From positions 44,557-108,556 of the forward strand of contig JAJQGO010000057.1 in NCBI GenBank assembly GCA_021200415.1: 64,000 nt of DNA, read 5' to 3'. A model generated the notes under the pieces. It was not told where the DNA came from and made no database searches. It worked only from the letters and a program-made list of their open reading frames with translations. Shown in pieces: positions 52,833 to 61,278 of this stretch; the stretch's first letter is position 1, and the number at the start of each line of letters is the position of its first letter. This DNA comes from Ruminococcus sp. GTDB lineage: Bacteria; Bacillota; Clostridia; Oscillospirales; Ruminococcaceae. The position numbers and the translations under genes are program-made.

Positions 52833-52858
52833 TTAATATTTATATTTAATCTCTAATC

Positions 52859-55006
52859 TCAGTCTTCAGCTGAATAGGTGGGGCTTACGTAGGCAATAAC
52901 GCATCCCTCAATCTCGTCATACAGGGTGAATCCGTTTTCCTCGAGGCTTGCGATAAAATAGCTCGTGTTCTCATCGCCGGGGCTCATGACAAACATATCA
53001 TATCTTGTCGGGTCAACGAGAATCTTGTTGTTTTCATCGTTGGGATCTACCATCAGGTCGTTTCCGTCAAGAATATATACCTCGTCACGATCAGCTATAT
53101 GAGGCAGATACCATGTATTGACAGCTACTGCCGCATCTTCGGGTATTTCATCCAGAAAGGCTTCAAGATCCTGGTAGTATTCCTTCCTGTTCTGATAACG
53201 GTTATAATATGTGCTGAGATTTCCGGAAATAGTGCTTGTCAGCAGAATTATTGACGCGCTGGCGGAGGCAAATACAAAGCCGTTGCGCTTTTCCTTGTCA
53301 AAGTCGGCGGCATTGAGAACCGCCATGTACAAAAGCAGACAAATCGGGCCGAAAATGTACTGGTAGCCAAGCTGACAGGCGTAGCCGTAGCCTGCGCCGA
53401 CTACAAGATTCATGATGATAAAGGGAATCATCAGGAGATAGCGGCGGATTTTCTTCGTCATGAACGGCAGGAACGCCATCGGGACAAATACCTGTAAAAA
53501 GAAAGTCAGCGACTCCTCCCCAAAGAAGAGCGAGAAGAAATACGCGGGATCTGTCAGGACGTTTTTTATAATTCCCAAAAATCCGTCCTCAGAATCAATT
53601 GTGAGGATTCCGAAACGTGACGATACCATAAATTCGCCGTCGCCGTTTTCCTCCAGCCATTTGGTGATTATTACAAAATAAACACCCGACAGGAGAATTA
53701 CAGGGAGCGCATGGAGCTTCTTTTTAAGAGGCGTTTCCTCAAAGAGATAGAACAGAGCTATGCATATTACATAGAGGGGCGCGTCCTCCTTGACTATGCA
53801 CGTCAGAATAGACATTATATAAAACAGCACGGTTTTTCGTGTATCGACGGCGTACAGCAGCCACATCAGCAGTGTGGGGAGAAATGCGTTCTCGTGGAAA
53901 TCGTAGTAGCACGGATACATAATTCCTGCACAGAAAATGTACATAAAGCACGCCGCAAGCTGCGGAAGTCCCTTAAATCCGTGATTTTTCAGGATAAGAT
54001 AGAACGGGATGATTCCGCCCATTGCAAGAACCGCCTGTGAAATAAGCAGCGTGTACTCGCTTGGGAACAGGGCGTAAACCGGAGTAAGCACATAATAAAT
54101 GAATGAAGCGTGAACGCAGAAATGCGACAGGAACTCATCACGCTCGCAGGTTGTCACGGCAGTCAGGTCGCTCGCAAGAGAATGGAACATCTGAACGAAA
54201 ATTCCGAAATCATATGTCGACGAGCTGAACGTCATGTGACGGTATATCGTGGTAAACGCAACAAAGCCGCATACACAGGCTGCCGCAATAAATGTAAGCA
54301 AAAACGTAAGCCATTTGGGGAAGGCTTCGATTTTTTCGTGATTCACACGGGAAAGGGTATATACCGTGAATACAATGGCAATTGCCATCATTCCAAGGCA
54401 GACGTAGAAATTACTGTTTCTCCACATCATTACGATTCCGAAGAAAAGCGTTCCCCCGAGGAGGGAAATCTGGTCAAGGATACGCGCCTTCTTTGGCAGC
54501 AAAGCGTGCAGAACGGTTAAAAGAACAAACCCGACTGCAATCAGCAATATCATTTTCGGGAGCGAGGATTCCTCAACGAAGTCCTTCCAGCTGTTTATCG
54601 GATCGATGGCAGGGTCGGACTTAAAGCGAAGCTCACGAAGATTAACTCCTGCCACTATCATATACACGCCAAGGAAACGCATAAGCAGCATCTGCGGGAA
54701 TCCACAGATATTGCAGAATTTCAAAAACTTATCACGTATTTTCCGAAACAGATTCAAAATGCCGCCCTTTTGCTCCGGCTCGTCCGCTTCGGATTCGGCA
54801 CTCAATTCAGATTCGCCGTCTGATTCGGGTTCGCCGTCTGATTCGGGTTCACCGTCTGATTCAGATTCGCCGTCTGATTCAGGGTCAGGCTCGCTATCCT
54901 GCTGCGGCTCAGCTTCTGTGTCAGCCTCCTGCGTAGGAACAGGTGTTTCCTCCTCTGCTTCATTTATGTACTCCTCTTCGGAAGTACATTTTTCCTCATT
55001 ATCCAT
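52859..55006 (-). CDS. DUF2079 polytopic membrane protein with acidic repeat tail
   Basis: About 715 residues from ATG 55006 (GGAGG upstream; extension to 55090 not needed). A highly acidic cytoplasmic N-terminus (about 85 residues) contains the tandem repeat ESDGEPESDGEPESDGE. Then come about 12 hydrophobic segments with the DUF2079 pattern (TYDFGIFVQMFHSLASD, FCVHASFIYYVLTPVYALFP, LLISQAVLAMGGIIPFYLIL) and a soluble C-terminal domain (DAAVAVNTWYLPHIADRDEVY). DUF2079 is related to GT-C glycosyltransferases/mannosyltransferases; sugar transfer is possible but unproven. Own promoter and terminator. Confidence 0.85.
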   Translation of the reverse strand: MDNEEKCTSEEEYINEAEEETPVPTQEADTEAEPQQDSEPDPESDGESESDGEPESDGEPESDGESELSAESEADEPEQKGGILNLFRKIRDKFLKFCNICGFPQMLLMRFLGVYMIVAGVNLRELRFKSDPAIDPINSWKDFVEESSLPKMILLIAVGFVLLTVLHALLPKKARILDQISLLGGTLFFGIVMMWRNSNFYVCLGMMAIAIVFTVYTLSRVNHEKIEAFPKWLTFLLTFIAAACVCGFVAFTTIYRHMTFSSSTYDFGIFVQMFHSLASDLTAVTTCERDEFLSHFCVHASFIYYVLTPVYALFPSEYTLLISQAVLAMGGIIPFYLILKNHGFKGLPQLAACFMYIFCAGIMYPCYYDFHENAFLPTLLMWLLYAVDTRKTVLFYIMSILTCIVKEDAPLYVICIALFYLFEETPLKKKLHALPVILLSGVYFVIITKWLEENGDGEFMVSSRFGILTIDSEDGFLGIIKNVLTDPAYFFSLFFGEESLTFFLQVFVPMAFLPFMTKKIRRYLLMIPFIIMNLVVGAGYGYACQLGYQYIFGPICLLLYMAVLNAADFDKEKRNGFVFASASASIILLTSTISGNLSTYYNRYQNRKEYYQDLEAFLDEIPEDAAVAVNTWYLPHIADRDEVYILDGNDLMVDPNDENNKILVDPTRYDMFVMSPGDENTSYFIASLEENGFTLYDEIEGCVIAYVSPTYSAED

Positions 55007-55107
55007 AATACCTCCAATCTGCATCGGGCACAGGCGTTGCGAGATGCGATTTGCCTTTTTAACACAATTGCCCGACCTGTCAGCGGACAAACACCCAATT
55101 CCATTTA

Positions 55108-55136
55108 ATTATAGCACAGCCGCGCAAATTTAGCAA
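55108..55136 (-). promoter_or_regulatory. Promoter of the DUF2079 gene
   Basis: Minus strand TTGCTA (55131-55136), 17-base spacer, TATAAT (55108-55113). Confidence 0.75.
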
Positions 55137-55149
55137 GAGTTTGAATAAA

Positions 55150-55258
55150 TTTTTTCCGTTGGGGCTGCGTTTTTCCACTCGCTGACCGTGCCGAAACGAA
55201 AATGGCCCGTCAATTGCGGACGGTACAAAATTGTGTTGACAAAATTTGCAATTTATTA
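55150..55258 (+). repeat. Duplicated upstream region of the LRR-dockerin genes with remnant of an older terminator
   Basis: The stretch GGGGCTGCGTTTTTCC...GTGCCGAAACGAAAATGGC...TCAATTGCGGAC...TTGTGTTGACAAAA is homologous to 56947-57020, which begins as the right arm of the terminator of the first LRR-dockerin gene. Here the left arm and the gene it belonged to are gone. The whole 55007-55351 interval holds otherwise only the two divergent promoters. Confidence 0.7.
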
Positions 55259-55287
55259 TTGACACCGACTGCAAAAAATGATATACT
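55259..55287 (+). promoter_or_regulatory. Promoter of the first LRR-dockerin gene
   Basis: TTGACA (55259-55264), 17 bases, TATACT (55282-55287). Another TTGACA occurs about 24 bases upstream (55235-55240). Confidence 0.85.
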
Positions 55288-55351
55288 AAAGATAACGTCG
55301 GACATGGCAAAAAATTCAAATACGGCTAAATTTTTAATGAGGTGATTTATT

Positions 55352-56923
55352 ATGAAAAAATTCAAAAAAATAATATCAATTGCCGCTTCTTTGGCGATGC
55401 TCATAGCGTGCGTGCCGATTGGAGGGGTGATTGACGATTCGGGAATTTCCATGACCGCAAGTGCGGAGGAGAGCGACATTACGTCACTGCTGACCTATGA
55501 AATTCTGGATGATGGAACGATTGAAATCACGGGCTGCGACACCTCAGCAGAGGGCGATTTGGAAATTCCGTCCGAAATTGATGGGTATACGGTTACGAGT
55601 ATTGGGGATAGGGCGTTTTATAACTACAAAAAATTAACCAGTGTCACTATTCCGGATAGCGTGACGAGTATTGGGGATTCAGCGTTTTACAGTTGTACTA
55701 AATTGACCAGTGTTACAATTCCGGACGGCGTAACATCTATTGGAGGTTATGCGTTTTATTTTTGTTACAAATTAAACAGTATTACAATTCCAAATGGTGT
55801 GACGAGTATTGAAGATTGTGTATTTGGTGCCTGTGACAGTTTAACCAGCGTTACAATTCCGGATAGTGTAAGGAAAATTAAAAATCACGCCTTTTTTAGC
55901 TGTGACAATTTAAGCAGCGTTATAATCCCAGACAGTGTGACAAGTATTGGGGATTATGCGTTTTCAGATTGCGCAAGTTTAGAATCAGTTACTATCGGAA
56001 ATAGTGTGACAAGTATTGGAAATCTTGCGTTTATATGTTGCGAAAGTTTAACCGATGTTACAATTCCTGATAGTGTGACAAGTATTGGGAATAATGCGTT
56101 TGAATACTGCACAAGTTTAACAAGCATTACAATTCCTGACAGCGTGACAAGTATTGGAGATTTTGCTTTTCGATCTTGCACAAGTTTAACAAGTATTACA
56201 GTAAATGTTGATAACGGAAATTATAGTAGTACCGATGGTGTTTTATTCGACAAGAATCAAACACAATTGATTTGCTGTCCCACAGACAAAAAAGGAATTT
56301 ATATTATACCAAACAGTGTAACAAAAATAGAAGATGCTGCATTTCGGGGTTGTATAAATTTAACAGACATTACAATTCCAAATAGTGTAACAGATATTGG
56401 AAATTGTACATTTTACAATTGCTCAGAATTAACCACTATTACAATTCCGGATAATATAACGGATATTGGAGAATATACGTTTAGCAATTGTACTTCCTTA
56501 AAATCCATTACAATTGGAAACAGTATGACGTATATCGATTCTTATGCTTTTTCTAAATGCAACAGTTTAACTGATGTATATTATGACGGAACGGAAAGCG
56601 AATGGAATGAAATTACCATTGGTGAAGTTAATGAGTGCCTTACAAACGCCACGATTCACTACGCTGAAATTCCCGTCACCACCGAGCAAATCTCGGAAAT
56701 CTATTACGGTGATATTGACATGAACGGTGAAATAACTATAAGTGATGCGGTAGAAATTTTATCAAATGTATCCAATTCAGAAAAATACCCTCTCAACAGC
56801 GAGCAGCTCGACAGAGCTGATGTGTATCAGCGCGGCGATGGTCTAAGCAATATGGATGCGCTTTCGGTTCAAAAGCTGATTGCACAGGTAATCACATCTC
56901 TCCCCGAAACGTATAATTCATAA
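55352..56923 (+). CDS. Secreted BspA-type LRR protein with C-terminal dockerin
   Basis: 523 residues. Signal peptide (KKFKKIISIAASLAMLIACV), then about fourteen 23-residue LRR_5 units of the type AFYSCTKLTSVTIPDGVTSIG, broken once near residue 285 by a non-repeat insert with GNYSSTDGVLFDKNQ. The C-terminal dockerin has a normal first calcium loop (DIDMNGEITISD) and a 13-residue second loop (DVYQRGDGLSNMD). It is exported and probably attached to a cohesin; LRR ligand unknown. A diverged tandem copy follows. Confidence 0.9.
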   Translation: MKKFKKIISIAASLAMLIACVPIGGVIDDSGISMTASAEESDITSLLTYEILDDGTIEITGCDTSAEGDLEIPSEIDGYTVTSIGDRAFYNYKKLTSVTIPDSVTSIGDSAFYSCTKLTSVTIPDGVTSIGGYAFYFCYKLNSITIPNGVTSIEDCVFGACDSLTSVTIPDSVRKIKNHAFFSCDNLSSVIIPDSVTSIGDYAFSDCASLESVTIGNSVTSIGNLAFICCESLTDVTIPDSVTSIGNNAFEYCTSLTSITIPDSVTSIGDFAFRSCTSLTSITVNVDNGNYSSTDGVLFDKNQTQLICCPTDKKGIYIIPNSVTKIEDAAFRGCINLTDITIPNSVTDIGNCTFYNCSELTTITIPDNITDIGEYTFSNCTSLKSITIGNSMTYIDSYAFSKCNSLTDVYYDGTESEWNEITIGEVNECLTNATIHYAEIPVTTEQISEIYYGDIDMNGEITISDAVEILSNVSNSEKYPLNSEQLDRADVYQRGDGLSNMDALSVQKLIAQVITSLPETYNS

Positions 56924-56928
56924 TCCAA

Positions 56929-56959
56929 AAAAGCGCAGCTCCGATAGGGCTGCGTTTTT
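56929..56959 (+). terminator. Terminator of the first LRR-dockerin gene
   Basis: CGCAGC/GCTGCG stem (extended by A/T pairs) followed by TTTTTC, six bases after the stop. Confidence 0.8.
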
Positions 56960-57013
56960 CACTGTCGTGCCGAAATGAAACGGCTCGCCAATTGCGTGCA
57001 GCATAAAATTTTG

Positions 57014-57042
57014 TTGACAAAAATCGACAAAAATGATATACT
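57014..57042 (+). promoter_or_regulatory. Promoter of the second LRR-dockerin gene
   Basis: TTGACA (57014-57019), 17 bases, TATACT (57037-57042); homologous to the promoter at 55259-55287. Confidence 0.85.
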
Positions 57043-57099
57043 TAATGCAGCGCCATTCGTGGCAAAATTCAATTGCGATTTTTTTCGGGGTGATTTGCA

Positions 57100-58869
57100 A
57101 TGAAAAAGTTCAAAAAATTACTGTCATTTGCCGCTTCTGTTGCGATGCTTTTTACGTGCGTGCAGGTTGAAAACGCAATTGATATAACTACAAATGCAGA
57201 AGGAATCGAGGTCGTAAGCGTAACAGTAGACGCCGATTTGTATGGTGACGTGAACGGCGATGGGGTTGTTGACGATTCCGATGTGGAAATAATCCAAAAT
57301 TATATTGACGGTGTAGAGGCACTTTCGGTCAGTGAAAGAATCTATGCTGATACAAATGCGGATGAAATAATTGACGAATCTGACATAGAAATTATACATA
57401 ATGTCATTCTTGAGTGTGATGTCTCAGAAACACAAACCGCATGGTATGATAAATATTCTACGCAAACTTATAATGATTTGGAATTTGAATATTTAGAAAA
57501 TTGTACAATTCAAATATCAGGTTGTGATTCCACAGCCGAAGCAGTGGAAATACCGTCGCAAATCAACGGAATGAGCGTTGTCAGCATCGGGGATTCCGCA
57601 TTTAAATGGTGTACAAATTTAACTTCTGTCACGATTCCTGACAGCGTGACGAGTATTGGGAATTATGCGTTTTCTTACTGTTCAAAATTAACAGATATTA
57701 CAATTCCTGACGGTGTAACAAATATTGGAAGTTATACATTTTGCGGATGCAGCGGTTTAACAAGCATTAAAATTCCAAATGGTGTGACGGAAATCGGGCA
57801 ATTAACATTCTTTAATTGTTCAAATTTAATAAGCGTTACAATTCCGGATAGCGTGACAAGCATTGGAGCGAGCGCTTTCGATTCATGCACAAGTTTAACT
57901 GATATTACAATTCCAGATAGTGTAACATATATCGGGAATGATGCTTTTTACGGATGTACCAGTTTAAACAGCGTTGTACTATCAAATAATCTAACGAGTA
58001 TTGAATACGATGTGTTTATGAATTGTACTAATTTAACCGATATTACAATTCCGAGCAGTGTAAAATATATTAGTCCGTATGCTTTTTATAATTGTACTAA
58101 TTTAAATAATATTGTAATCCCAGAAAATGTAAAAAGTATTGGAAATTATGCTTTCTACGGCTGCACTGGGCTAAAAAGTATAACAATTTCAAATAGTGTG
58201 ACAAAGATTTTTGATTATGCATTTAATTCCTGCGAGAATTTGACTGATGTCTATTATCTCGGCTCGGAAAGCGAGTGGAGTGAAATCGCCATTGGCGAGG
58301 GCAACGATTGTCTGACTGATGCCGCCATCCACTTTGCCGAGGTTGCAACAACCACGACAACAACTTCGACCACAACCTCGACGACAACTTCAACTACAAC
58401 TTCGACGACGACTTCAACTACAACTTCGACGACGACTTCGACCACGACCTCGACGACGACTTCAACCACGACTTCGACGACAACCTCGACGACGACTTCG
58501 ACGACAACTTCAACGACCACCTCAACCACGACTTCAACGACCACTTCAACCACGACTTCAACGACTACTACTTCGACGACGACTTCAACGACCACTACTT
58601 CGACGACGACTTCAACGACCACGACAACCGAGCCAATCGCTGGAATTTATTATGGAGATGTAAACTTAGATAATAAAATTACCATAAGTGATGCAGTTGC
58701 AATTTTATCGTACATCTCTAACACAGAAAAATATCCCCTAAATGAAAAACAAATTGACAGAGCTGATGTGTATCAACGCGGTGACGGTTTGGACGACATG
58801 GATGCACTTTCAGTTCAAAAATTTATCGTTCAAGCAATTTTAATTCTACCTGAAACGTATAGTACGTAG
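57100..58869 (+). CDS. Secreted LRR protein with N- and C-terminal dockerins and Thr/Ser linker
   Basis: 589 residues. Signal peptide (KKFKKLLSFAASVAMLFTCV); an N-terminal dockerin-like pair of calcium loops (DVNGDGVVDDSD, DTNADEIIDESD; about residues 45-110); about eleven LRR_5 units; a long TTST-repeat linker (about residues 416-508); and a C-terminal dockerin (DVNLDNKITISD plus 13-residue loop DVYQRGDGLDDMD). Two dockerins in one chain could cross-link cohesin proteins. The linker is likely extended and glycosylated. Tandem duplicate of the previous gene with the N-terminal dockerin and linker added. Confidence 0.9.
   Translation: MKKFKKLLSFAASVAMLFTCVQVENAIDITTNAEGIEVVSVTVDADLYGDVNGDGVVDDSDVEIIQNYIDGVEALSVSERIYADTNADEIIDESDIEIIHNVILECDVSETQTAWYDKYSTQTYNDLEFEYLENCTIQISGCDSTAEAVEIPSQINGMSVVSIGDSAFKWCTNLTSVTIPDSVTSIGNYAFSYCSKLTDITIPDGVTNIGSYTFCGCSGLTSIKIPNGVTEIGQLTFFNCSNLISVTIPDSVTSIGASAFDSCTSLTDITIPDSVTYIGNDAFYGCTSLNSVVLSNNLTSIEYDVFMNCTNLTDITIPSSVKYISPYAFYNCTNLNNIVIPENVKSIGNYAFYGCTGLKSITISNSVTKIFDYAFNSCENLTDVYYLGSESEWSEIAIGEGNDCLTDAAIHFAEVATTTTTTSTTTSTTTSTTTSTTTSTTTSTTTSTTTSTTTSTTTSTTTSTTTSTTTSTTTSTTTSTTTSTTTSTTTTSTTTSTTTTSTTTSTTTTTEPIAGIYYGDVNLDNKITISDAVAILSYISNTEKYPLNEKQIDRADVYQRGDGLDDMDALSVQKFIVQAILILPETYST
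58349..58626 (+). repeat. Thr/Ser-codon minisatellite
   Basis: About 280 bases of nearly pure ACN/TCN codons in 12-base units (Thr-Thr-Ser-Thr), with two shifts of phase near the end. Such an array expands and contracts easily, so linker length probably varies between strains. Long Val-rich frames on the opposite strand are an artefact of it. Confidence 0.9.
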
Positions 58870-58930
58870 TAAAAAATGTGCTTACAACATCTAAATTGCG
58901 TTGCTCAAAATACAAAAAATGGAGACTACA

Positions 58931-59260
58931 ATGAGTATAATCGGCAAAAAAATTACAGCCACCGTCGACAGAATGCTTGGAACGCGCCATCCGAGGTTTC
59001 CGGATTTGCTCTATCCGATAAATTACGGATATGTGGAGGGAATTTTCGCTGCGGATGGCGAAGAGCAGGATGTTTATATAATAGGTATAAACGAACCGGT
59101 AAAAAAATTTACAGGTGTAGTTGTCGCCGTTATCCATCGCTTCGATGATGTGGAGGAAAAATGGGTCGCAGCACTCGATAATCTCACGTTTACAAAGGCT
59201 GAAATTGCGGAAATAGTTAAATTTCAGGAGCAGTTTTTTCATTTTGAGGTAATAATGTAA
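58931..59260 (+). CDS. Inorganic pyrophosphatase-family protein (short)
   Basis: About 109 residues from ATG 58931 (GGAG upstream). TVDRMLGTRHPRFPDLLYPINYGYVEG (in part: HPRFPDLLYPINYGYVEG) and DGEEQDVYIIG, FTGVVVAVIHRFDDVEEKWVAA are the family I PPase blocks; the Asp pair of DxxxxDVY and later Asp residues are kept. It is shorter than a full PPase (about 175) and belongs to a compact subgroup that may have another phosphate substrate. It is the first gene of the AT-rich right-hand region. Confidence 0.8.
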   Translation: MSIIGKKITATVDRMLGTRHPRFPDLLYPINYGYVEGIFAADGEEQDVYIIGINEPVKKFTGVVVAVIHRFDDVEEKWVAALDNLTFTKAEIAEIVKFQEQFFHFEVIM

Positions 59261-59295
59261 ACCTATTATTTATAAACAACCAATTTAATAATAAG

Positions 59296-59406
59296 GCGTG
59301 CGGGATAGATGTTTTCGCAACGGTTCGCGCAAATGGTCTGGAAATCCATACACTTCGGGAAAAAGGTATGATGCAGAATCATTTTGGATTGATTTTGGTG
59401 GAGTAG
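59296..59406 (+). pseudogene. Possible gene remnant
   Basis: A frame reading ACGIDVFATVRANGLEIH and TLREKGMMQNHFGLILVE ends at TAG 59406 but has no start codon or ribosome binding site. It could be the 3' scrap of a lost gene. Its neighbour in another frame (PYTSGKRYDAESF) is equally short. Weak call. Confidence 0.15.
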
Positions 59407-59462
59407 ATTTTATCCACACAAATTATTCATATATTATAATGTATATTGAAAGGAAGAAACAA

Positions 59463-59990
59463 ATGAACGATAAAGAATTTGCGGAGATAATGAAAAATAA
59501 ATCTCTTGATGACATCATGGAAGATTATGATGATCAGCAAAATGAATGGGAAACACTGTTAGTTAAAGATGAGAATGGCGTAAAAAGATTTCGTCATAAA
59601 AACGGAAAAGATTTTTTCTGCGAACAATATAAGCCTGATGGTACGGAGTATGTTGTAAACGAGAAGATTGCGGAAGCTCTGTCCGGTAAAACAATTGAGC
59701 AACAAATGGAACACTACTATGTCACGGAGTCGAGAAGGCTCTATTCAACGGCATATGGGGAAATAACCGATGATGACCTAAAAAAACATTCCGTTAAATT
59801 GTGCGATTATAAAGGAATTCAGAAGCTTCTGCTGAAAGGAAATATTTTAATTGGCGCAAAAATCAATTCACACTTTGGTACAGGAATTCTGCTGCCGGAA
59901 CGATGCGTTTGTACTTACTACGCATGTGATAACAATGGAAGCGGCACAAAGGAACGTGAGGATTATACATATTTGATTTTTAAAATCTGA
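59463..59990 (+). CDS. Hypothetical acidic protein
   Basis: About 175 residues from ATG 59463 (AAAGGAAG upstream; a longer in-frame start at 59298 has none). The N-terminus is acidic and helical (NDKEFAEIMKNKSLDDIMED), the centre hydrophilic, the C-terminus has GILLPERCVCTYYACD. No signal peptide or membrane segment. I do not recognise it. Single gene with a good terminator; AT-rich codon use like the following pair, suggesting acquired DNA. Confidence 0.65.
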   Translation: MNDKEFAEIMKNKSLDDIMEDYDDQQNEWETLLVKDENGVKRFRHKNGKDFFCEQYKPDGTEYVVNEKIAEALSGKTIEQQMEHYYVTESRRLYSTAYGEITDDDLKKHSVKLCDYKGIQKLLLKGNILIGAKINSHFGTGILLPERCVCTYYACDNNGSGTKEREDYTYLIFKI

Positions 59991-60006
59991 TAAACTGAAA
60001 AACAAT

Positions 60007-60033
60007 AAAAAGCGGCTTTATAGCCGCTTTTTA
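60007..60033 (+). terminator. Terminator after the hypothetical gene at 59463
   Basis: AAAAAGCGGC/GCCGCTTTTT stem with a 6-base loop, 17 bases after the stop; symmetrical A- and T-runs. Confidence 0.9.
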
Positions 60034-60166
60034 TTTATATAGATAGCAATTGGATGACTGTAAATTTTACACATTCTTAAACTTAATTACACTTTTCCAT
60101 TATATTTATGCAGTATAATAAGTTCTAATAGAGAATACTTATTGCATCGGTGAGGAGAATTTGCAG

Positions 60167-60694
60167 ATGAATGGAAAAATTATTATAAAAAATAAGAGTT
60201 ATAAAAAATATATATATGATGGCTTCTTATACTATCTAAGAATAGATGGGAAGTATAAGCAATTAGTGTTTAAAAAGAACCATTCACTGCTTTTAGATTT
60301 GCCATATGGCTTACATTATATTAACTTTATATTTGTATATCCTAATCGTAGCAGCGTGGATAGCGTTGCTGACTATAAATACTCTTGGAAATGGGCGTGG
60401 AAAAATGATATTGCCGTTTTTTTAAATGAAGAAGATATACATATAAGCTTACAAGTTAAAAAACATTTGTTTGACAATAAGGATATATTGGCAATTATCG
60501 AAGAAGAAAATGCTGTAGGTACTGAAATCAAATGTCCAATGGAGGCAAATCATAGAGAACCTCCCATTTTGCCTACACCTGTTCCTCCGACAAAAACGGA
60601 TATAGGAAAGATAATTTTTACCTATTTTCTTGCATTTTTAGTGATTGTGGGTTTACCGGTTGCTGCGATTTTTATACCTGTTTTATTATTGTAA
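60167..60694 (+). CDS. Tail-anchored protein, paralogue 1
   Basis: About 175 residues from ATG 60167 (GAGGAG nine bases upstream). An N-terminal beta-rich domain (FLYYLRIDGKYKQLVF, LPYGLHYINFIF, WAWKNDIAVFLNEEDIHI) is followed by a Pro-rich linker (PPILPTPVPPTKT) and one C-terminal transmembrane helix (IIFTYFLAFLVIVGLPVAAI). No signal peptide, so the domain faces the cytoplasm. The DG...L..GLHYI pattern recalls PEGA-like domains; inference only. Function unknown; very AT-rich. Confidence 0.7.
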   Translation: MNGKIIIKNKSYKKYIYDGFLYYLRIDGKYKQLVFKKNHSLLLDLPYGLHYINFIFVYPNRSSVDSVADYKYSWKWAWKNDIAVFLNEEDIHISLQVKKHLFDNKDILAIIEEENAVGTEIKCPMEANHREPPILPTPVPPTKTDIGKIIFTYFLAFLVIVGLPVAAIFIPVLLL

Positions 60695-60747
60695 ACTAAA
60701 AATGTACAAATGGAGTGAAATAACGATCAAAGCAAGGAGAATAAGTC

Positions 60748-61266
60748 ATGGAGTGCAAAACATTTTTAAAAATAAAGCTTAACACATTCTATCAATCCTA
60801 TCAATTGCGAAAAATCTACGTTAAATATGATGGCGAATATAAGCCATTAATGTTCTCAGAAAATCAACCTACATTATTTGAAGTGTCGCATGGTTTGCAT
60901 TATATTAACTTTTATGTTGAAAATACTACTGTAGGTTTTGATAATCGACTGCCATATCATTGGACTTGGGAAAATGATATAGCTATTTATGTAGATGAGA
61001 ATGATATACATATTTGCTTGTGGTATCAGGACCATTTACTCGGAAGAAAGATTTATGCGAAAATATCTGAATCAAATGTTTTGCGTCCTGATATTGAAAC
61101 TCCCTTTAAAGAGGATCATTTAAAGCATCCAAAAGTACCGTCACATCCATTAACAAAATATGAAAACATTGGATGCCTTACAGGTTTGTTGGGATTAGGA
61201 TTATTGTATGTAATTATTATCATTGTTGGACTTATTATAGCTCTTGTCATATTTGCTTTTATCTAA
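60748..61266 (+). CDS. Tail-anchored protein, paralogue 2
   Basis: 172 residues, same architecture as the previous gene: KIYVKYDGEYKPLMFSENQ, SHGLHYINFYVEN, WTWENDIAIYVDENDIHICL, a short charged linker and a C-terminal helix (GLLYVIIIIVGLIIALVIF). The shared spacing of YDG, GLHYINF, W-W-ND and DIHI shows tandem duplication. GGAGAA precedes the ATG. Function unknown. Confidence 0.7.
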   Translation: MECKTFLKIKLNTFYQSYQLRKIYVKYDGEYKPLMFSENQPTLFEVSHGLHYINFYVENTTVGFDNRLPYHWTWENDIAIYVDENDIHICLWYQDHLLGRKIYAKISESNVLRPDIETPFKEDHLKHPKVPSHPLTKYENIGCLTGLLGLGLLYVIIIIVGLIIALVIFAFI

Positions 61267-61278
61267 ATATCAAAATCG

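Noticed and set aside
58254..58622. Long Val/Glu-rich minus-strand frame
   Set aside because: It is the opposite strand of the Thr/Ser codon repeat, which by composition has no stop codons.
58349..58626. Possible CRISPR-like array
   Set aside because: The repeats are 12-base Thr/Ser codon units in frame within a coding sequence, with no spacers and no cas genes in the window.
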